DNA of 64,000 nucleotides from Aeromonas rivipollensis (GCF_010974825.1 NZ_JAAILA010000039.1:1-64000), one strand, 5' to 3'; counted from the stretch's first letter, positions 1 through 8,761 are shown. Notes: a model not told the origin generated them from the letters alone. Numbers and translations: made by a program.

Positions 1-245
1 GGGTTTTTTATTGCCTGAAAATCAGTGTGTTGACTGATAATTGACCTCGAAATTTGACTGCTTGTCCCCTCGACCCAAAAATCCAGCCCCTTTTTCTGTT
101 CGATATTTATCCATTGGCACTAGGTGCTGGATATAAAAAGCACAGAATGTGATGACTCTACCTTTCTTGTGATGCCCGCTCTGCTTTAATTCGTCTGCCC
201 ACGTTCGATGGGCCAAGGAATCACAATAATTTAAGGAATAGACCC

Positions 246-695
246 ATGTTCAAAAGAACAGTAACGATGATGCTGGCGGCGGGAACCCTGGTATTAGGCG
301 GTTGCGCATCCAATGGTGGTGCAGAGCAGGCGGCAGATAACAGCGACTTCGGTGGCAAGTCCATCTACCTACGCGGGGAGATGAACGACTGGATGGCGAC
401 CGATGAGAGCAAGGTGGTCAAGGTGGCCGACAAGCTCTACATGGCCAAGGGCACGCTCAAGAAAGAGTGGGCTCCCTACAAATTCAAGTTCGCCGATACC
501 GGCTGGAGCTGTGGCACCAACTTCGGTTACAAGAGCCCGAGTGACGGTGTCGCCGTGCTGGGCGGAGAGCCTGTGCCGGTCAACCCCTGCTCCAAGTATG
601 AGGACATGAAATTCTCGCCGGATGCCGACGGCGTCTACGAGTTCTATCTGAATATGGCGGGTGAGACGCCGAGCGTGTACGTCAAGAAGCCCTGA
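246..695 (+). CDS. Small lipoprotein with a possible carbohydrate-binding fold
   Basis: Encodes 149 residues. The N-terminus is a lipoprotein signal: basic start (MFKR), hydrophobic core and the lipobox LGGC with Cys20, so the mature protein should be lipid-anchored in the envelope. The mature part opens with a strand motif YLRGEMNDW, resembling the start of early-set/CBM48-like domains and SusE/F-type starch-binding modules (family knowledge), and ends in a repeated beta pattern. Two cysteines (in GWSCG and NPCSK) could form a disulfide. AAGGA at 233-237 sits 8 bases before the ATG. It stands alone, with its own terminator. A glycan-binding role is inference; the product could be any beta-sandwich lipoprotein. 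Confidence 0.8.
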   Translation: MFKRTVTMMLAAGTLVLGGCASNGGAEQAADNSDFGGKSIYLRGEMNDWMATDESKVVKVADKLYMAKGTLKKEWAPYKFKFADTGWSCGTNFGYKSPSDGVAVLGGEPVPVNPCSKYEDMKFSPDADGVYEFYLNMAGETPSVYVKKP

Positions 696-737
696 GATTC
701 CCTCTCCCGTTAAATTCATCGGGAAATGAACCGGTTA

Positions 738-778
738 AATGCCCTGGCCCAAATATCTGCTGGCCGGGGCATTTTTTT
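738..778 (+). terminator. Rho-independent terminator after the lipoprotein gene
   Basis: Inverted repeat AATGCCC(C/T)GGCC around a loop at about 751-760, followed by seven T. It ends the lipoprotein transcript before the nrdJ promoter region. Confidence 0.8.
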
Positions 779-806
779 AGGATAGAATCTGCGCCCCGTG
801 AGAGAG

Positions 807-854
807 ATACTATATATAGTGTTATCTGGTTGATGTGAAACCTATTGGTTGTGT
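807..854 (+). promoter_or_regulatory. Pair of NrdR boxes upstream of nrdJa
   Basis: ATACTATATATAGTGT at 807-822 differs at one position from the NrdR-box consensus ACACWATATATWGTGT. A weaker second box, AACCTATTGGTTGTGT at 839-854, matches 11 of 16 positions and starts 32 bases later, i.e. three helical turns, the usual spacing of NrdR box pairs. NrdR is the ATP/dATP-sensing repressor of ribonucleotide reductase genes, so this is the likely operator of nrdJab. No cobalamin riboswitch is visible in the 120-base leader. Confidence 0.8.
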
Positions 855-902
855 TTTTGACTCTGTCATGACGTTGTTGCATTCACATAAGGTGGCTTGA
901 AA

Positions 903-3050
903 ATGGCTAAATCCAACCCTGTGCTGGAGAGTGGAACCGGCTCTGCCCTCATCCCCATGCAGGAAACCTCCCTCGAGATCTGGGACAGCAAGTATCGCCT
1001 CAAGAGCAAGGATGGGACGCCTATCGACGGCACCATAGACGAGACTTATCAGCGGGTCGCCCGTGCGCTGGCGGCGCAGGAGAGCGAGCCCGATGCCTGG
1101 TATGAGTCCTTCCTGTGGGCGCTGCGCAATGGCGCCATTCCGGCGGGCCGGATCACCTCCAACGCGGGGGCCTTCGAGCACAAGCCCGCCACCTCGACCA
1201 TTAACTGTACCGTCTCCGGCACCATCGAAGATTCGATGGATGACATTCTCGGCAAGGTGCACGAGGCGGGACTGACCCTGAAGGCGGGTTGTGGCATCGG
1301 CTACGACTTCTCGACCCTGCGCCCGCGCGGTGCCTTCGTCTCCGGTGCCGGGGCCTATACCTCGGGCCCGCTCTCCTTCATGGATATCTACGACAAGATG
1401 TGTTTCACCGTCTCGTCTGCCGGCGGTCGCCGTGGCGCCCAGATGGGCACCATGGATATCCGGCATCCTGACGTGATCGAGTTCATCCAGGCCAAGCGGG
1501 AAGATGGTCGTCTGCGCCAGTTCAACCTCTCTCTGCTGATCACCGAAGAGTTCGTCAAGGCAGTGAAGGAGGATGTCCCCTGGCAGCTGATCTTCCCCTA
1601 CACGGCCAAAGAGGTGGAGCAGGACGGCATAGCGCTGGATGATCCCGACGTGGTGTTCTGGGCCGACTGGCCGAACAAGGAAGGGGTGGTGATCAACGCG
1701 CTTGGGCAGGTGGCCTGCAAGGTCTACAAGACCCTGCCCGCGCGCAAGCTGTGGAACGTCATCATGAGTTCCACCTACGACTACGCCGAACCCGGTTTCA
1801 TCCTGATCGACAAGGTCAACCAGATGAACAACAACTGGTTCTGCGAGGAGATCCGCGCCACCAACCCCTGCGGTGAACAGCCCTTGCCCCCCTATGGTGC
1901 CTGCCTGCTGGGGTCGGTCAATCTGACCAAGTTTGTGCGTCACCCCTTCACCGAGCAGGCCAGCTTCGACTGGCAGGGGTTTCGCAAGGTGGTGGCCATC
2001 TTCACCCGCATGCTGGACAACGTGGTGGAGATCAACCAGCTGCCCTTGCCCAAGCAGCGTGAGGAGATCACAGCCAAGCGTCGCCACGGCATGGGCTTCC
2101 TTGGTCTGGGCTCGACCCTCACCATGCTGCAGGTAAAATATGGCTCTGCTACTTCAGTTGCCTTTACCGAGCAGGTTTCACAAGAGTTGGCCATGACCGG
2201 CTGGCGCGAATCCCTGGCCCTGGCCAGAGAGAAGGGGCCGGCCCCCATCATGGAGCAGGAGTTTGAGGTGACCGGCAAGATGCTGCGTCTGCGCCCGGAG
2301 ATGGCAGCCGATGGCATCAAGGTCGGCGACAGGCTCAAGGGCAAGGTGCTGCACGCGCGCTACAGCCGCTACATGCAGCAGGTGGCCGAGGTGGATCCCG
2401 CCCTGGTGGCCGCGCTGGCCGAAACCGGTGGTCGTTTCACCCACCACAGCAGCATAGCGCCGACCGGCACCATCTCGTTGTCACTGGCCAACAACGCCAG
2501 CAACGGCATAGAGCCGAGCTTCGCCCATCACTACAGCCGCAACGTCATCAAGGCGGGCAAGAAGAGCAAGGAGAGCGTGGATGTCTACTCCTTCGAGCTG
2601 CTGGCCTACCGGGAGCTCATCAACGCCGCTGCCATGCCTTACACCGAAGATGATGCCTGCCGTCTGCCGGATTACTTCATCACAGCCGACGACATCAGTC
2701 CGGCCCAGCACGTGGACATCCAGGCGGCGGCCCAGCGCTGGATAGATTCGTCCATCTCCAAGACGGCCAACGTACCGACCGACTTCCCGTTCGAGCAGTT
2801 CAAGGACATCTACATGTATGCCTCGGACTCGGGGTTGAAGGGTTGTACCACCTTCCGCTTCAACCCTGAGGCCTTCCAGGGGGTGCTGGTGAAGGAGAAG
2901 GATCTGGAGAACACTCAGTACGAGTTCACCCTGGAGGATGGCTCCGTCATCACGGTCAGGGGCAACGAAGAGATCGAATACGATGGCGAGCTGCACACCG
3001 CCGCCAACCTCTATGACGCCTTGAAAGAAGGCTATTACGGTAAATTCTGA
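903..3050 (+). CDS. nrdJa: Adenosylcobalamin-dependent (class II) ribonucleotide reductase, catalytic part NrdJa
   Basis: Encodes 715 residues. It converts ribonucleotides to deoxyribonucleotides using a 5'-deoxyadenosyl radical from coenzyme B12, so it needs neither oxygen nor an iron-radical subunit. Visible family motifs are the loop NPCGEQPLPPYGAC, which carries the active-site Asn-Cys-Glu, and APTGTISL in the C-terminal half of the barrel. The protein stops before the C-terminal TSCPD and redox-cysteine domain, which the next gene encodes. I chose ATG 903 because TAAGGTGG (888-895) lies 7 bases upstream; an in-frame TTG at 897 is less likely. It forms an operon with nrdJb (9-base gap) under an NrdR box pair. 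Confidence 0.95.
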   Translation: MAKSNPVLESGTGSALIPMQETSLEIWDSKYRLKSKDGTPIDGTIDETYQRVARALAAQESEPDAWYESFLWALRNGAIPAGRITSNAGAFEHKPATSTINCTVSGTIEDSMDDILGKVHEAGLTLKAGCGIGYDFSTLRPRGAFVSGAGAYTSGPLSFMDIYDKMCFTVSSAGGRRGAQMGTMDIRHPDVIEFIQAKREDGRLRQFNLSLLITEEFVKAVKEDVPWQLIFPYTAKEVEQDGIALDDPDVVFWADWPNKEGVVINALGQVACKVYKTLPARKLWNVIMSSTYDYAEPGFILIDKVNQMNNNWFCEEIRATNPCGEQPLPPYGACLLGSVNLTKFVRHPFTEQASFDWQGFRKVVAIFTRMLDNVVEINQLPLPKQREEITAKRRHGMGFLGLGSTLTMLQVKYGSATSVAFTEQVSQELAMTGWRESLALAREKGPAPIMEQEFEVTGKMLRLRPEMAADGIKVGDRLKGKVLHARYSRYMQQVAEVDPALVAALAETGGRFTHHSSIAPTGTISLSLANNASNGIEPSFAHHYSRNVIKAGKKSKESVDVYSFELLAYRELINAAAMPYTEDDACRLPDYFITADDISPAQHVDIQAAAQRWIDSSISKTANVPTDFPFEQFKDIYMYASDSGLKGCTTFRFNPEAFQGVLVKEKDLENTQYEFTLEDGSVITVRGNEEIEYDGELHTAANLYDALKEGYYGKF

Positions 3051-3059
3051 GAACAGATT

Positions 3060-3740
3060 ATGGTCAAGAAGATCGACAAGAAAATCGTCGCCTACAAGGT
3101 GCGTACCAAGGATGAGCCGCAGGAAGATCTGGCCCCCCAGGATGACGTGGTGCACATGCACGAGACGGTGCTGCGCCCGGAGCGCTTGATGGGCACCACC
3201 TACAAGCTGAAGACGCCGGAGCATGTCTCCGAGCACTCGCTGTTCATCACCATCAACGACATCATTCTCAACGAGGGGACCGTCCACGAGACGCGCCGTC
3301 CGTTCGAGATCTTCATCAACTCCAAGAGCCTGGAACACTATCAGTGGATAGTGGCGCTGACCCGCATCATCTCGGCGGTGTTTCGCAAGGGCGGGGATGT
3401 CACCTTCCTGGTGGAGGAGCTGCGTTCCGTGTTCGATCCCAAGGGGGGCTACTGGAACAAGGGCAAGTATGTACCATCGCTTATCGCCGAGATTGGCAAC
3501 GTGATCGAGACCCATCTCACCGAGATAGGCATGCTCAAGGCCACCGGGCTGGATGAGCATCAGCAGGCGTTTCTGGCCGAGAAGCAGGCCGAACTGCAAG
3601 CCGAGCAATCCAGTCAGCAGCAGGCCGGCAGCGGCTTCCCGGCCAATGCGGCGCTCTGCTACAAGTGCCACAGCAAGGCGCTGGTGCAGAAGGATGGCTG
3701 CATGACCTGCCTCAACTGCGGCGACTCGAAGTGTGGCTAG
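3060..3740 (+). CDS. nrdJb: Class II ribonucleotide reductase accessory/C-terminal subunit NrdJb
   Basis: Encodes 226 residues corresponding to the C-terminal part of one-piece NrdJ. A TSCPD-like domain occupies roughly residues 45-150, followed by a Gln-rich linker and a cysteine cluster CYKC...CMTCLNCGDSKC at the C-terminus. In the family this tail re-reduces the active-site disulfide and can bind zinc. A split NrdJa/NrdJb arrangement is known from Pseudomonas aeruginosa, where both parts are needed for activity. The gene starts 9 bases after nrdJa and ends just before a strong terminator. Roles of individual cysteines are inferred from the family. Confidence 0.9.
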   Translation: MVKKIDKKIVAYKVRTKDEPQEDLAPQDDVVHMHETVLRPERLMGTTYKLKTPEHVSEHSLFITINDIILNEGTVHETRRPFEIFINSKSLEHYQWIVALTRIISAVFRKGGDVTFLVEELRSVFDPKGGYWNKGKYVPSLIAEIGNVIETHLTEIGMLKATGLDEHQQAFLAEKQAELQAEQSSQQQAGSGFPANAALCYKCHSKALVQKDGCMTCLNCGDSKCG

Positions 3741-3769
3741 CAGGTGTGGTTAGTCCGATAAGCAGTGCG

Positions 3770-3800
3770 AAAAGACCGGCCTATGGGCCGGTCTTTTCTA
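3770..3800 (+). terminator. Terminator of nrdJab
   Basis: Perfect 12-bp stem AAAAGACCGGCC/GGCCGGTCTTTT with loop TATG, followed by TCT. Confidence 0.9.
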
Positions 3801-3962
3801 TTGATTATTTTCTGTTCAATCGGTGGTGGGAGCCAAAGGGATTTGTTGCACGCTGGTAAAATCGGGCGTAGCGTGAGGGGTAATAAAACTGTCACGGCCG
3901 TGTGGTTTCAATGACATCTGAGATTCACACACGTGGCACCTTCAGTGCCAAGGAGGATGCTT

Positions 3963-5333
3963 ATGGACAACACGGACCGAAAGCTGTTTATCCTGGATAC
4001 CAACGTTCTGCTTCACGAACCCCTCGCCATCTACTCCTTCAAAGAGCACGACGTGCTCATCCCCATGACGGTGCTGGAAGAGCTCGACAACATCAAGGAT
4101 CGTCAGAAAGACGTCAGCCGTGATGCGCGGGTCGCCATCCGTGCGCTGGAAGACGTGTTCCGTGACGCCAACCCTGAGCAGATAGTGCAAGGGGTGGCGC
4201 TGGCGGGGGAGGCGAGCGGTCATATCTCCATCTTCAGTGATCACCATCTGCCCCAGGATGCCGAGGTGTTCACCGACAAGGAGGCCGACAACCGCATCAT
4301 CAACGCGGCCCTCTATCTGCAAAAGCACGAGATGAAACGCCAGGTGGTGCTGGTGACCAAGGACATCAACATGCGCCTCAAGGCCAAGGGGGCCGGTCTG
4401 GCGCATGTGGAAGACTATCGCAGCGACCAGCTGATCGATGACATCCGGCTGCTGGCCAAGGGCTTCCAAGTGGTGCCGGGCAGCTTCTGGGAGCGGGTCG
4501 GCGAGTGCGACAGCGAGACCCATGGCCGCGACACCGTCCACGTGATCGACTCGAACCTGCTGGAGGGGGTGCACGTCAATCAGTACCTGCTTGACGAGGA
4601 GAACTTCTTCGCCGCCAGGGTATTGAGCAACGATGGCAACAAGATCCGCCTCAAGGATCTGGGCCGCGAGCGGTTGATGTCACGCAAGGCCTGGGGCGTG
4701 CATCCCAAGAACATCTATCAGGGCATGGCACTGGATGCCCTGCTGGATCCGCACATCGATCTGGTGATCCTGACCGGCCCGGCGGGCTGCGGCAAGACCT
4801 TGCTGGCGATGGCGGCGGCGCTTGAGCTGGTGATTGAGAAGGGGATCTACGAGAAGGTCATAGTCACCCGCAACACCCCGGAAATTGCCGAGAGCATCGG
4901 CTTCCTGCCCGGCACCGAGGAGGAGAAGATGATGCCCTGGCTGGCGGCGGTGACCGACACCCTGGAGGTGCTGCACAAGCAGGACGAGAACATGAGCGGG
5001 TCCCTGAGCTACATCATGGAGAAGGCCAACATCCAGTTCAAATCCGTCAACTTCATGCGCGGGCGCAGCATCCAGAACACCTTCGTGCTGCTGGACGAGT
5101 GCCAGAACCTGACCGCCTCCCAGATCAAGACCATCATCACCCGCTGCGGCGAGGGGACCAAAATCGTCTGCTCCGGCAACCTGGCCCAGATCGACTCCAA
5201 CTACCTGAGCCCGGTGACCTCGGGTCTGACCTATATAGTCGAGCGTTTCAAGGACTTCGACGGCAGTGCCAACATCTTCCTGAACGGTGTGGTGCGCAGC
5301 CGACTGGCTTCGTTCGCCGAGGAAAATCTCTGA
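3963..5333 (+). CDS. PIN-PhoH fusion ATPase (PhoH2/YlaK type)
   Basis: Encodes 456 residues. The N-terminal PIN nuclease domain (about 1-150) starts with LFILDTNVLLH and contains acidic residues typical of the metal site (DTN, EELD, and VTKDINMR near residue 137). The C-terminal PhoH P-loop ATPase (about 230-450) has Walker A GPAGCGKT and Walker B FVLLDECQN. The family combines a ribonuclease with an RNA-helicase-like ATPase. AGGAGG at 3951-3956 gives the ATG at 3963 ideal spacing; an ATG at 3957 overlaps that Shine-Dalgarno and is unlikely. No antitoxin-like gene precedes it, so a toxin role is not supported here. It is monocistronic. Confidence 0.92.
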   Translation: MDNTDRKLFILDTNVLLHEPLAIYSFKEHDVLIPMTVLEELDNIKDRQKDVSRDARVAIRALEDVFRDANPEQIVQGVALAGEASGHISIFSDHHLPQDAEVFTDKEADNRIINAALYLQKHEMKRQVVLVTKDINMRLKAKGAGLAHVEDYRSDQLIDDIRLLAKGFQVVPGSFWERVGECDSETHGRDTVHVIDSNLLEGVHVNQYLLDEENFFAARVLSNDGNKIRLKDLGRERLMSRKAWGVHPKNIYQGMALDALLDPHIDLVILTGPAGCGKTLLAMAAALELVIEKGIYEKVIVTRNTPEIAESIGFLPGTEEEKMMPWLAAVTDTLEVLHKQDENMSGSLSYIMEKANIQFKSVNFMRGRSIQNTFVLLDECQNLTASQIKTIITRCGEGTKIVCSGNLAQIDSNYLSPVTSGLTYIVERFKDFDGSANIFLNGVVRSRLASFAEENL

Positions 5334-5355
5334 TTTAACGCAATCTCTGCATGAG

Positions 5356-5386
5356 AAAGGGGAAGCCAGCAGGCTTCCCCTTTTTT
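5356..5386 (+). terminator. Terminator between phoH-like gene and thiQ
   Basis: Stem AAAGGGGAAGCC/GGCTTCCCCTTT with loop AGCA and a T run to 5386. It lies between converging genes and may also serve thiQ on the other strand, where the run of T is shorter. Confidence 0.88.
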
Positions 5387-5402
5387 GATCCCGTTACCGT
5401 CA

Positions 5403-6107
5403 TTACCCTTGCGTACGGCCAAGGTAGCGCAGCAGCCCGGGGTGCTCGCTGTCTTGCAGTATGTCGGGTTTGCCCTGCAGGGCGATGCGGCCCTCGTCGA
5501 CGAAGAGCACCTGATCGGCGATGAGCTGGGCATCCTCAGGGTTGTGGGACACCATGAGCACTGTGATCCCCTGCTCGCAGGCGAGGCGGGCCACTTCGGC
5601 CAGCATCTCCCGGCGCAGGGCGGGATCCAGGGCCGAGAAGGGCTCATCCAGCAGCAGCAGGGGTTTTCCCCGCACCAGGGCGCGGGCCAGCCCCACCCGC
5701 TGTTGCTGGCCACCGGAGAGCTGCTCCGGCAGGCGGCTCAGCATGTCGCCAAGACCGACTCGCTTTGCGCCCTGTTTCACCTGCTGGCGCTGGGCCGGGC
5801 TCAGGCGCAGGCCCGGGTGCAGGCCGATGGCGATGTTGTCGAACACCGAGAGGTGCAGGAAGAGGTTGTGATCCTGAAACAGGGTGGTCACCGGCCGCTC
5901 GGCGGGGCCGAGCGGCAGCAGATCGACGCCATCGAAGCTGAGACGGCCGGACTCCACCGGCACGAAACCGGCGATCATCCCGAGCAGGGTGGACTTGCCG
6001 GCGCCGCTTGGCCCTATCAGGGCGGTGATCTCCCCCCTGGGCAGGGTGGCGCTGAAGCTGACGCGCCAATCCGGGTAGCTGGTGACCAGCTCATCGATGT
6101 TCAGCAT
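5403..6107 (-). CDS. thiQ: Thiamine ABC transporter ATP-binding protein ThiQ
   Basis: Encodes 234 residues, the usual length. It powers import of thiamine and its phosphates through ThiP. Walker A is GPSGAGKS, the Q-loop is LFQDHNLF, the signature is LSGGQQQR, Walker B is LLLLDEPFSALD and the switch His is in MVSHNPED. The start ATG 6107 is preceded by GAGAGGAAAAA on the minus strand. It is the last gene of thiBPQ. Between thiP and thiQ lies a remnant of a second thiP tail fused to a second thiQ start (separate entry). Confidence 0.95.
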   Translation of the reverse strand: MLNIDELVTSYPDWRVSFSATLPRGEITALIGPSGAGKSTLLGMIAGFVPVESGRLSFDGVDLLPLGPAERPVTTLFQDHNLFLHLSVFDNIAIGLHPGLRLSPAQRQQVKQGAKRVGLGDMLSRLPEQLSGGQQQRVGLARALVRGKPLLLLDEPFSALDPALRREMLAEVARLACEQGITVLMVSHNPEDAQLIADQVLFVDEGRIALQGKPDILQDSEHPGLLRYLGRTQG

Positions 6108-6190
6108 TTTTTCCTCTCAAAGAGTCCGTTCGACCAGCCAGAACAGCCGCAGAAACGGTAGCGCAGGGTTTGTACCTCAATGCTCGCCAT
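6101..6190 (-). repeat. Junction scar: second thiQ start fused to second thiP tail
   Basis: Read on the minus strand, GGAGGAAAAA at the end of intact thiP precedes ATG 6190, opening a 29-codon frame that begins MASIEVQTLRYRF, plausible as a ThiQ N-terminus. After about 13 codons the DNA switches to a sequence matching the thiP 3' end: in another frame it reads LFWLVERTL and stops, against LFWLVERGLGG in intact thiP. GAGAGGAAAAA and the real thiQ ATG follow. The shared VE codons differ only at third positions (GTT/GTC, GAG/GAA). The order is thiP, thiQ-head', thiP-tail', thiQ. That it records recombination with a relative is inference; the duplication itself is visible in the bases. Confidence 0.75.
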
Positions 6191-7805
6191 TTTTTCCTCC
6201 AAGACCCCGCTCAACCAGCCAGAACAGGGAGAAACAGAGCGTGAGCAGCAGCAGGGCAGTGGCGGCCGCGTCGGTCAGCCGGTAGCTGCCGAGCTGCTGA
6301 TAGAGCAGCCAGGGCAGGGTGGTGAGGGCCTGGCTGCCGAACATGGCGATGGCGCCGAGATCCCCGAGGGACAATATCATGGAGAGCGCCATGGCCAGCG
6401 CCAGCGGGCGACGCAGCAGGGGCCACTCCACCAGTCGCAGGCGATGCAGACCGCGCACTCCCAGGCTGTCCGCCAGCCGGTCGTACTGACGCACCACCAG
6501 CTGCATGGGGGCGCTGAGGGTGCGCAGCACATAGGGCAGCGCCATCAGGGCGTTGACCAGTACCACCAGCCAGGGGCCCAGGGCAAAGACGTCGGCAAAG
6601 GGCATGAACATGATGAAGAGCCCTGTACTCAGCACCACGGCCGGGATCATCAGGATCATGGAGCCGCTGGCCTCCCACAGGGCGGCGGCCCGCCGCTTGC
6701 GCCCGCGCACCCTCAGGTGGCGGCTGGTGAGCAGCAGACCGGCGCCGAGCAGGGTCGCCAGCGATCCGGCAGCCAGGGCGATGGCCAGGGATTGACCGCC
6801 CGCCTGCCACAGTCCGGGGGATGCCAGCGCCGTCAGCAGGCCGGGGTTGAAACCGGCCACGACTATGGCCAGCAGGGGCGGCAGGAAGATGGCGAGCCCG
6901 GTGCAGAGCGCCACGGCATCCACCAGGCCTGTCCCCGGCTGATGGCGATCCGGCCGCAGGCAGGGGCGGCGGCTGGTGAGGCGGCTGGCAGGGGTGGTCT
7001 GCAGCCTGTGTTGCAGCAGGAGCAGGGCGACGGTCAGCAGCAGCTGTACCAGCGCCAGGCCGCCCGCGGTGGCGAGATCGAAATCAAAGCGCAGTGCCTG
7101 ATAGACGGCGACTTCCAGGGTGGTGGACTTGGGGCCGCCGCCCAGCGCCAGCACCGTGGTGAAGCTGGTGAAGCAGAGCATGAAGATGAGGCTGGCGAGC
7201 CCCGGCAGTATGCCGCGGATGAGCGGCCACTCCAGCAGCAGGAAGATGTGGGATGAGCGCATGCCGAGCTGGCTGGCGAGGCGCCAGGAGGTCTCAGGGA
7301 CGCTCTCTATGCTCTGCAGCATGAGGCGCGCCGCCAGCGGCATGTTGAAGAACACATGGGCCAGCAGTATGCCGAACAGGCCGTACAGGTAGTTGCCAGG
7401 ATCCAGCCCCAGGCCGCGCAGCAGCTGTGGCAACCAGCCCTGGCGACCGTGTACCGCGACCATGCCGAAGATGGCGATGATGACGGGCAGCACCAGGGAG
7501 AGGCCGAACAGCTTGAGCAGCAGGGCTCGACCGGGGAAGCGGCGCCGCGCCAGGGCACGGGCCACCGGAATGGCGAGCCCCAGGCTCAACAGGGTGGAGA
7601 GCAGGGCCTGCCCCAGGCTGAAGCCCAGCACATGGCGCAGATAGGGATCGGCCAGCAGGGTGCGGGGAGACAAGGTGCCCGCCTGCCACAGCAGGGCCGC
7701 GAGCGGCCCGAGGGACAACAGCAAGATCAGCAGGGTGGCCGCACTGCCCGGCAGCCACCAGAGGGGACGAGAGCCTGCGTTCACTGGGTGACGGCTTGCA
7801 GCCAT
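6177..7805 (-). CDS. thiP: Thiamine ABC transporter permease ThiP
   Basis: Encodes 542 residues with about 12 hydrophobic segments in two homologous halves. Each half carries a permease EAA-type loop (for example around LGMRSSHIFLLLEWPLIRG, and LGVRGLHRLRLVEWPLLRR). It forms the membrane channel for thiamine import and is close in length to E. coli ThiP (536). ATG 7805 overlaps thiB by 25 bases and resembles the E. coli start. A GTG at 7784, which overlaps the thiB stop as GTGA, is the alternative and would give 535 residues; neither has a strong Shine-Dalgarno. The last codons belong to the duplicated junction described above. Confidence 0.93.
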   Translation of the reverse strand: MAASRHPVNAGSRPLWWLPGSAATLLILLLSLGPLAALLWQAGTLSPRTLLADPYLRHVLGFSLGQALLSTLLSLGLAIPVARALARRRFPGRALLLKLFGLSLVLPVIIAIFGMVAVHGRQGWLPQLLRGLGLDPGNYLYGLFGILLAHVFFNMPLAARLMLQSIESVPETSWRLASQLGMRSSHIFLLLEWPLIRGILPGLASLIFMLCFTSFTTVLALGGGPKSTTLEVAVYQALRFDFDLATAGGLALVQLLLTVALLLLQHRLQTTPASRLTSRRPCLRPDRHQPGTGLVDAVALCTGLAIFLPPLLAIVVAGFNPGLLTALASPGLWQAGGQSLAIALAAGSLATLLGAGLLLTSRHLRVRGRKRRAAALWEASGSMILMIPAVVLSTGLFIMFMPFADVFALGPWLVVLVNALMALPYVLRTLSAPMQLVVRQYDRLADSLGVRGLHRLRLVEWPLLRRPLALAMALSMILSLGDLGAIAMFGSQALTTLPWLLYQQLGSYRLTDAAATALLLLTLCFSLFWLVERGLGGKNGEH

Positions 7806-8761
7806 TCGCGGATCCAGTTCTTGCGATTGGCGGCCACCTCATCGGCGCTGAAGGCGAGCGGCTTGGCCACGGTGATCATCTGCTCGAAGCCCTTGGGCAG
7901 CGGCTGGTCGGTCACCGGGTACATCCAGTTGCCGGCGGGGATCTCCTGCTGGAAGGCCGGGCTTATCATGAACTGCAGGAACTGGTCCGCCAGCTTGTCC
8001 TGGGCAGCGCCTTTCAGCTTGGCGGCCACTTCCACCTGACGGTAATGCCCCTCTGTGAAGGCGGCCGCCTGATACTGGGGCTTGTTCTCGGCGATCAGGT
8101 GATAGGCGGGGGAAGTGGTATAGGAGAGCACCATGTCCGCCTCGCCGTCGAGGAACATGCCATAGGCCTCTGACCAGCCCTTGGTGACGGTGACCGTCTT
8201 CTGGGCCAGCTGTGCCCAGGCGGCGGGGGCCTGGTCGCCGTAGACGGACTTCATCCAGAGCATCAGCCCCTGGCCCGGGGTGGAGGTGCGGGGATCCTGA
8301 TAGATCACCTTGAGATCGGGCCGTTCCACCAGCTCTTTCAGGCTCTTGGGGGGCTGCTTGAGTTTGTCCTTGTCATAGACGAAGGCGAAGTAGCCGTAGT
8401 CATAGGGGACGAAGGTGTCATCCTGCCAGCCACCCGGCACCTTGAGGGCGTCTAGCCTGGTGTGATGGGGGGCAAACAGGCCGCTCTGCTTGGCTTCGCT
8501 GACCAGGGCATCGTCCAGCCCCAACACCAGGTCTGCCTTGCTGTGCTGGCCTTCCAGCCGCAGCCGGTTGAGGATAGCGACGCCGTCTTCCAGGGCCACC
8601 AGGTTGAGGGTACAGCCGCACTCCTTCTCGAAGGCCTGCTTGATCTTGGGACCCGGGCCCCATTCGGCTGCAAACGAATCGTAGGTGTAGACGGTGAGGG
8701 TGTCGGCGGCAAATGCCTGGGCAGAGAGCAGGCCGGTCGTGAGCAGCAGCAGGGTCTTCAT
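7781..8761 (-). CDS. thiB: Thiamine-binding periplasmic protein ThiB
   Basis: Encodes 326 residues: a Sec signal peptide (about 1-18, cleaved after AFA) followed by a periplasmic solute-binding protein beginning ADTLTVYTYDSF. It delivers thiamine, TMP or TPP to ThiPQ. ATG 8761 is preceded by AGGAG. It is the first gene of thiBPQ and lies below a TPP riboswitch. A second copy of its ribosome-binding site and start codon lies 50 bases upstream (separate entry). Confidence 0.95.
   Translation of the reverse strand: MKTLLLLTTGLLSAQAFAADTLTVYTYDSFAAEWGPGPKIKQAFEKECGCTLNLVALEDGVAILNRLRLEGQHSKADLVLGLDDALVSEAKQSGLFAPHHTRLDALKVPGGWQDDTFVPYDYGYFAFVYDKDKLKQPPKSLKELVERPDLKVIYQDPRTSTPGQGLMLWMKSVYGDQAPAAWAQLAQKTVTVTKGWSEAYGMFLDGEADMVLSYTTSPAYHLIAENKPQYQAAAFTEGHYRQVEVAAKLKGAAQDKLADQFLQFMISPAFQQEIPAGNWMYPVTDQPLPKGFEQMITVAKPLAFSADEVAANRKNWIREWLQAVTQ

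Noticed and set aside
22-216. 64-codon frame on the minus strand at the window start
   Set aside because: No ribosome-binding site, composition unlike neighbouring genes and no recognisable motif.
780-902. Cobalamin riboswitch ahead of the B12-dependent reductase
   Set aside because: The leader is only about 120 bases and lacks the B12-box sequence; the NrdR box pair explains it better.
3963-5333. Toxin of a PhoH2 toxin-antitoxin pair
   Set aside because: No small antitoxin gene lies upstream; the gene is monocistronic with its own terminator.
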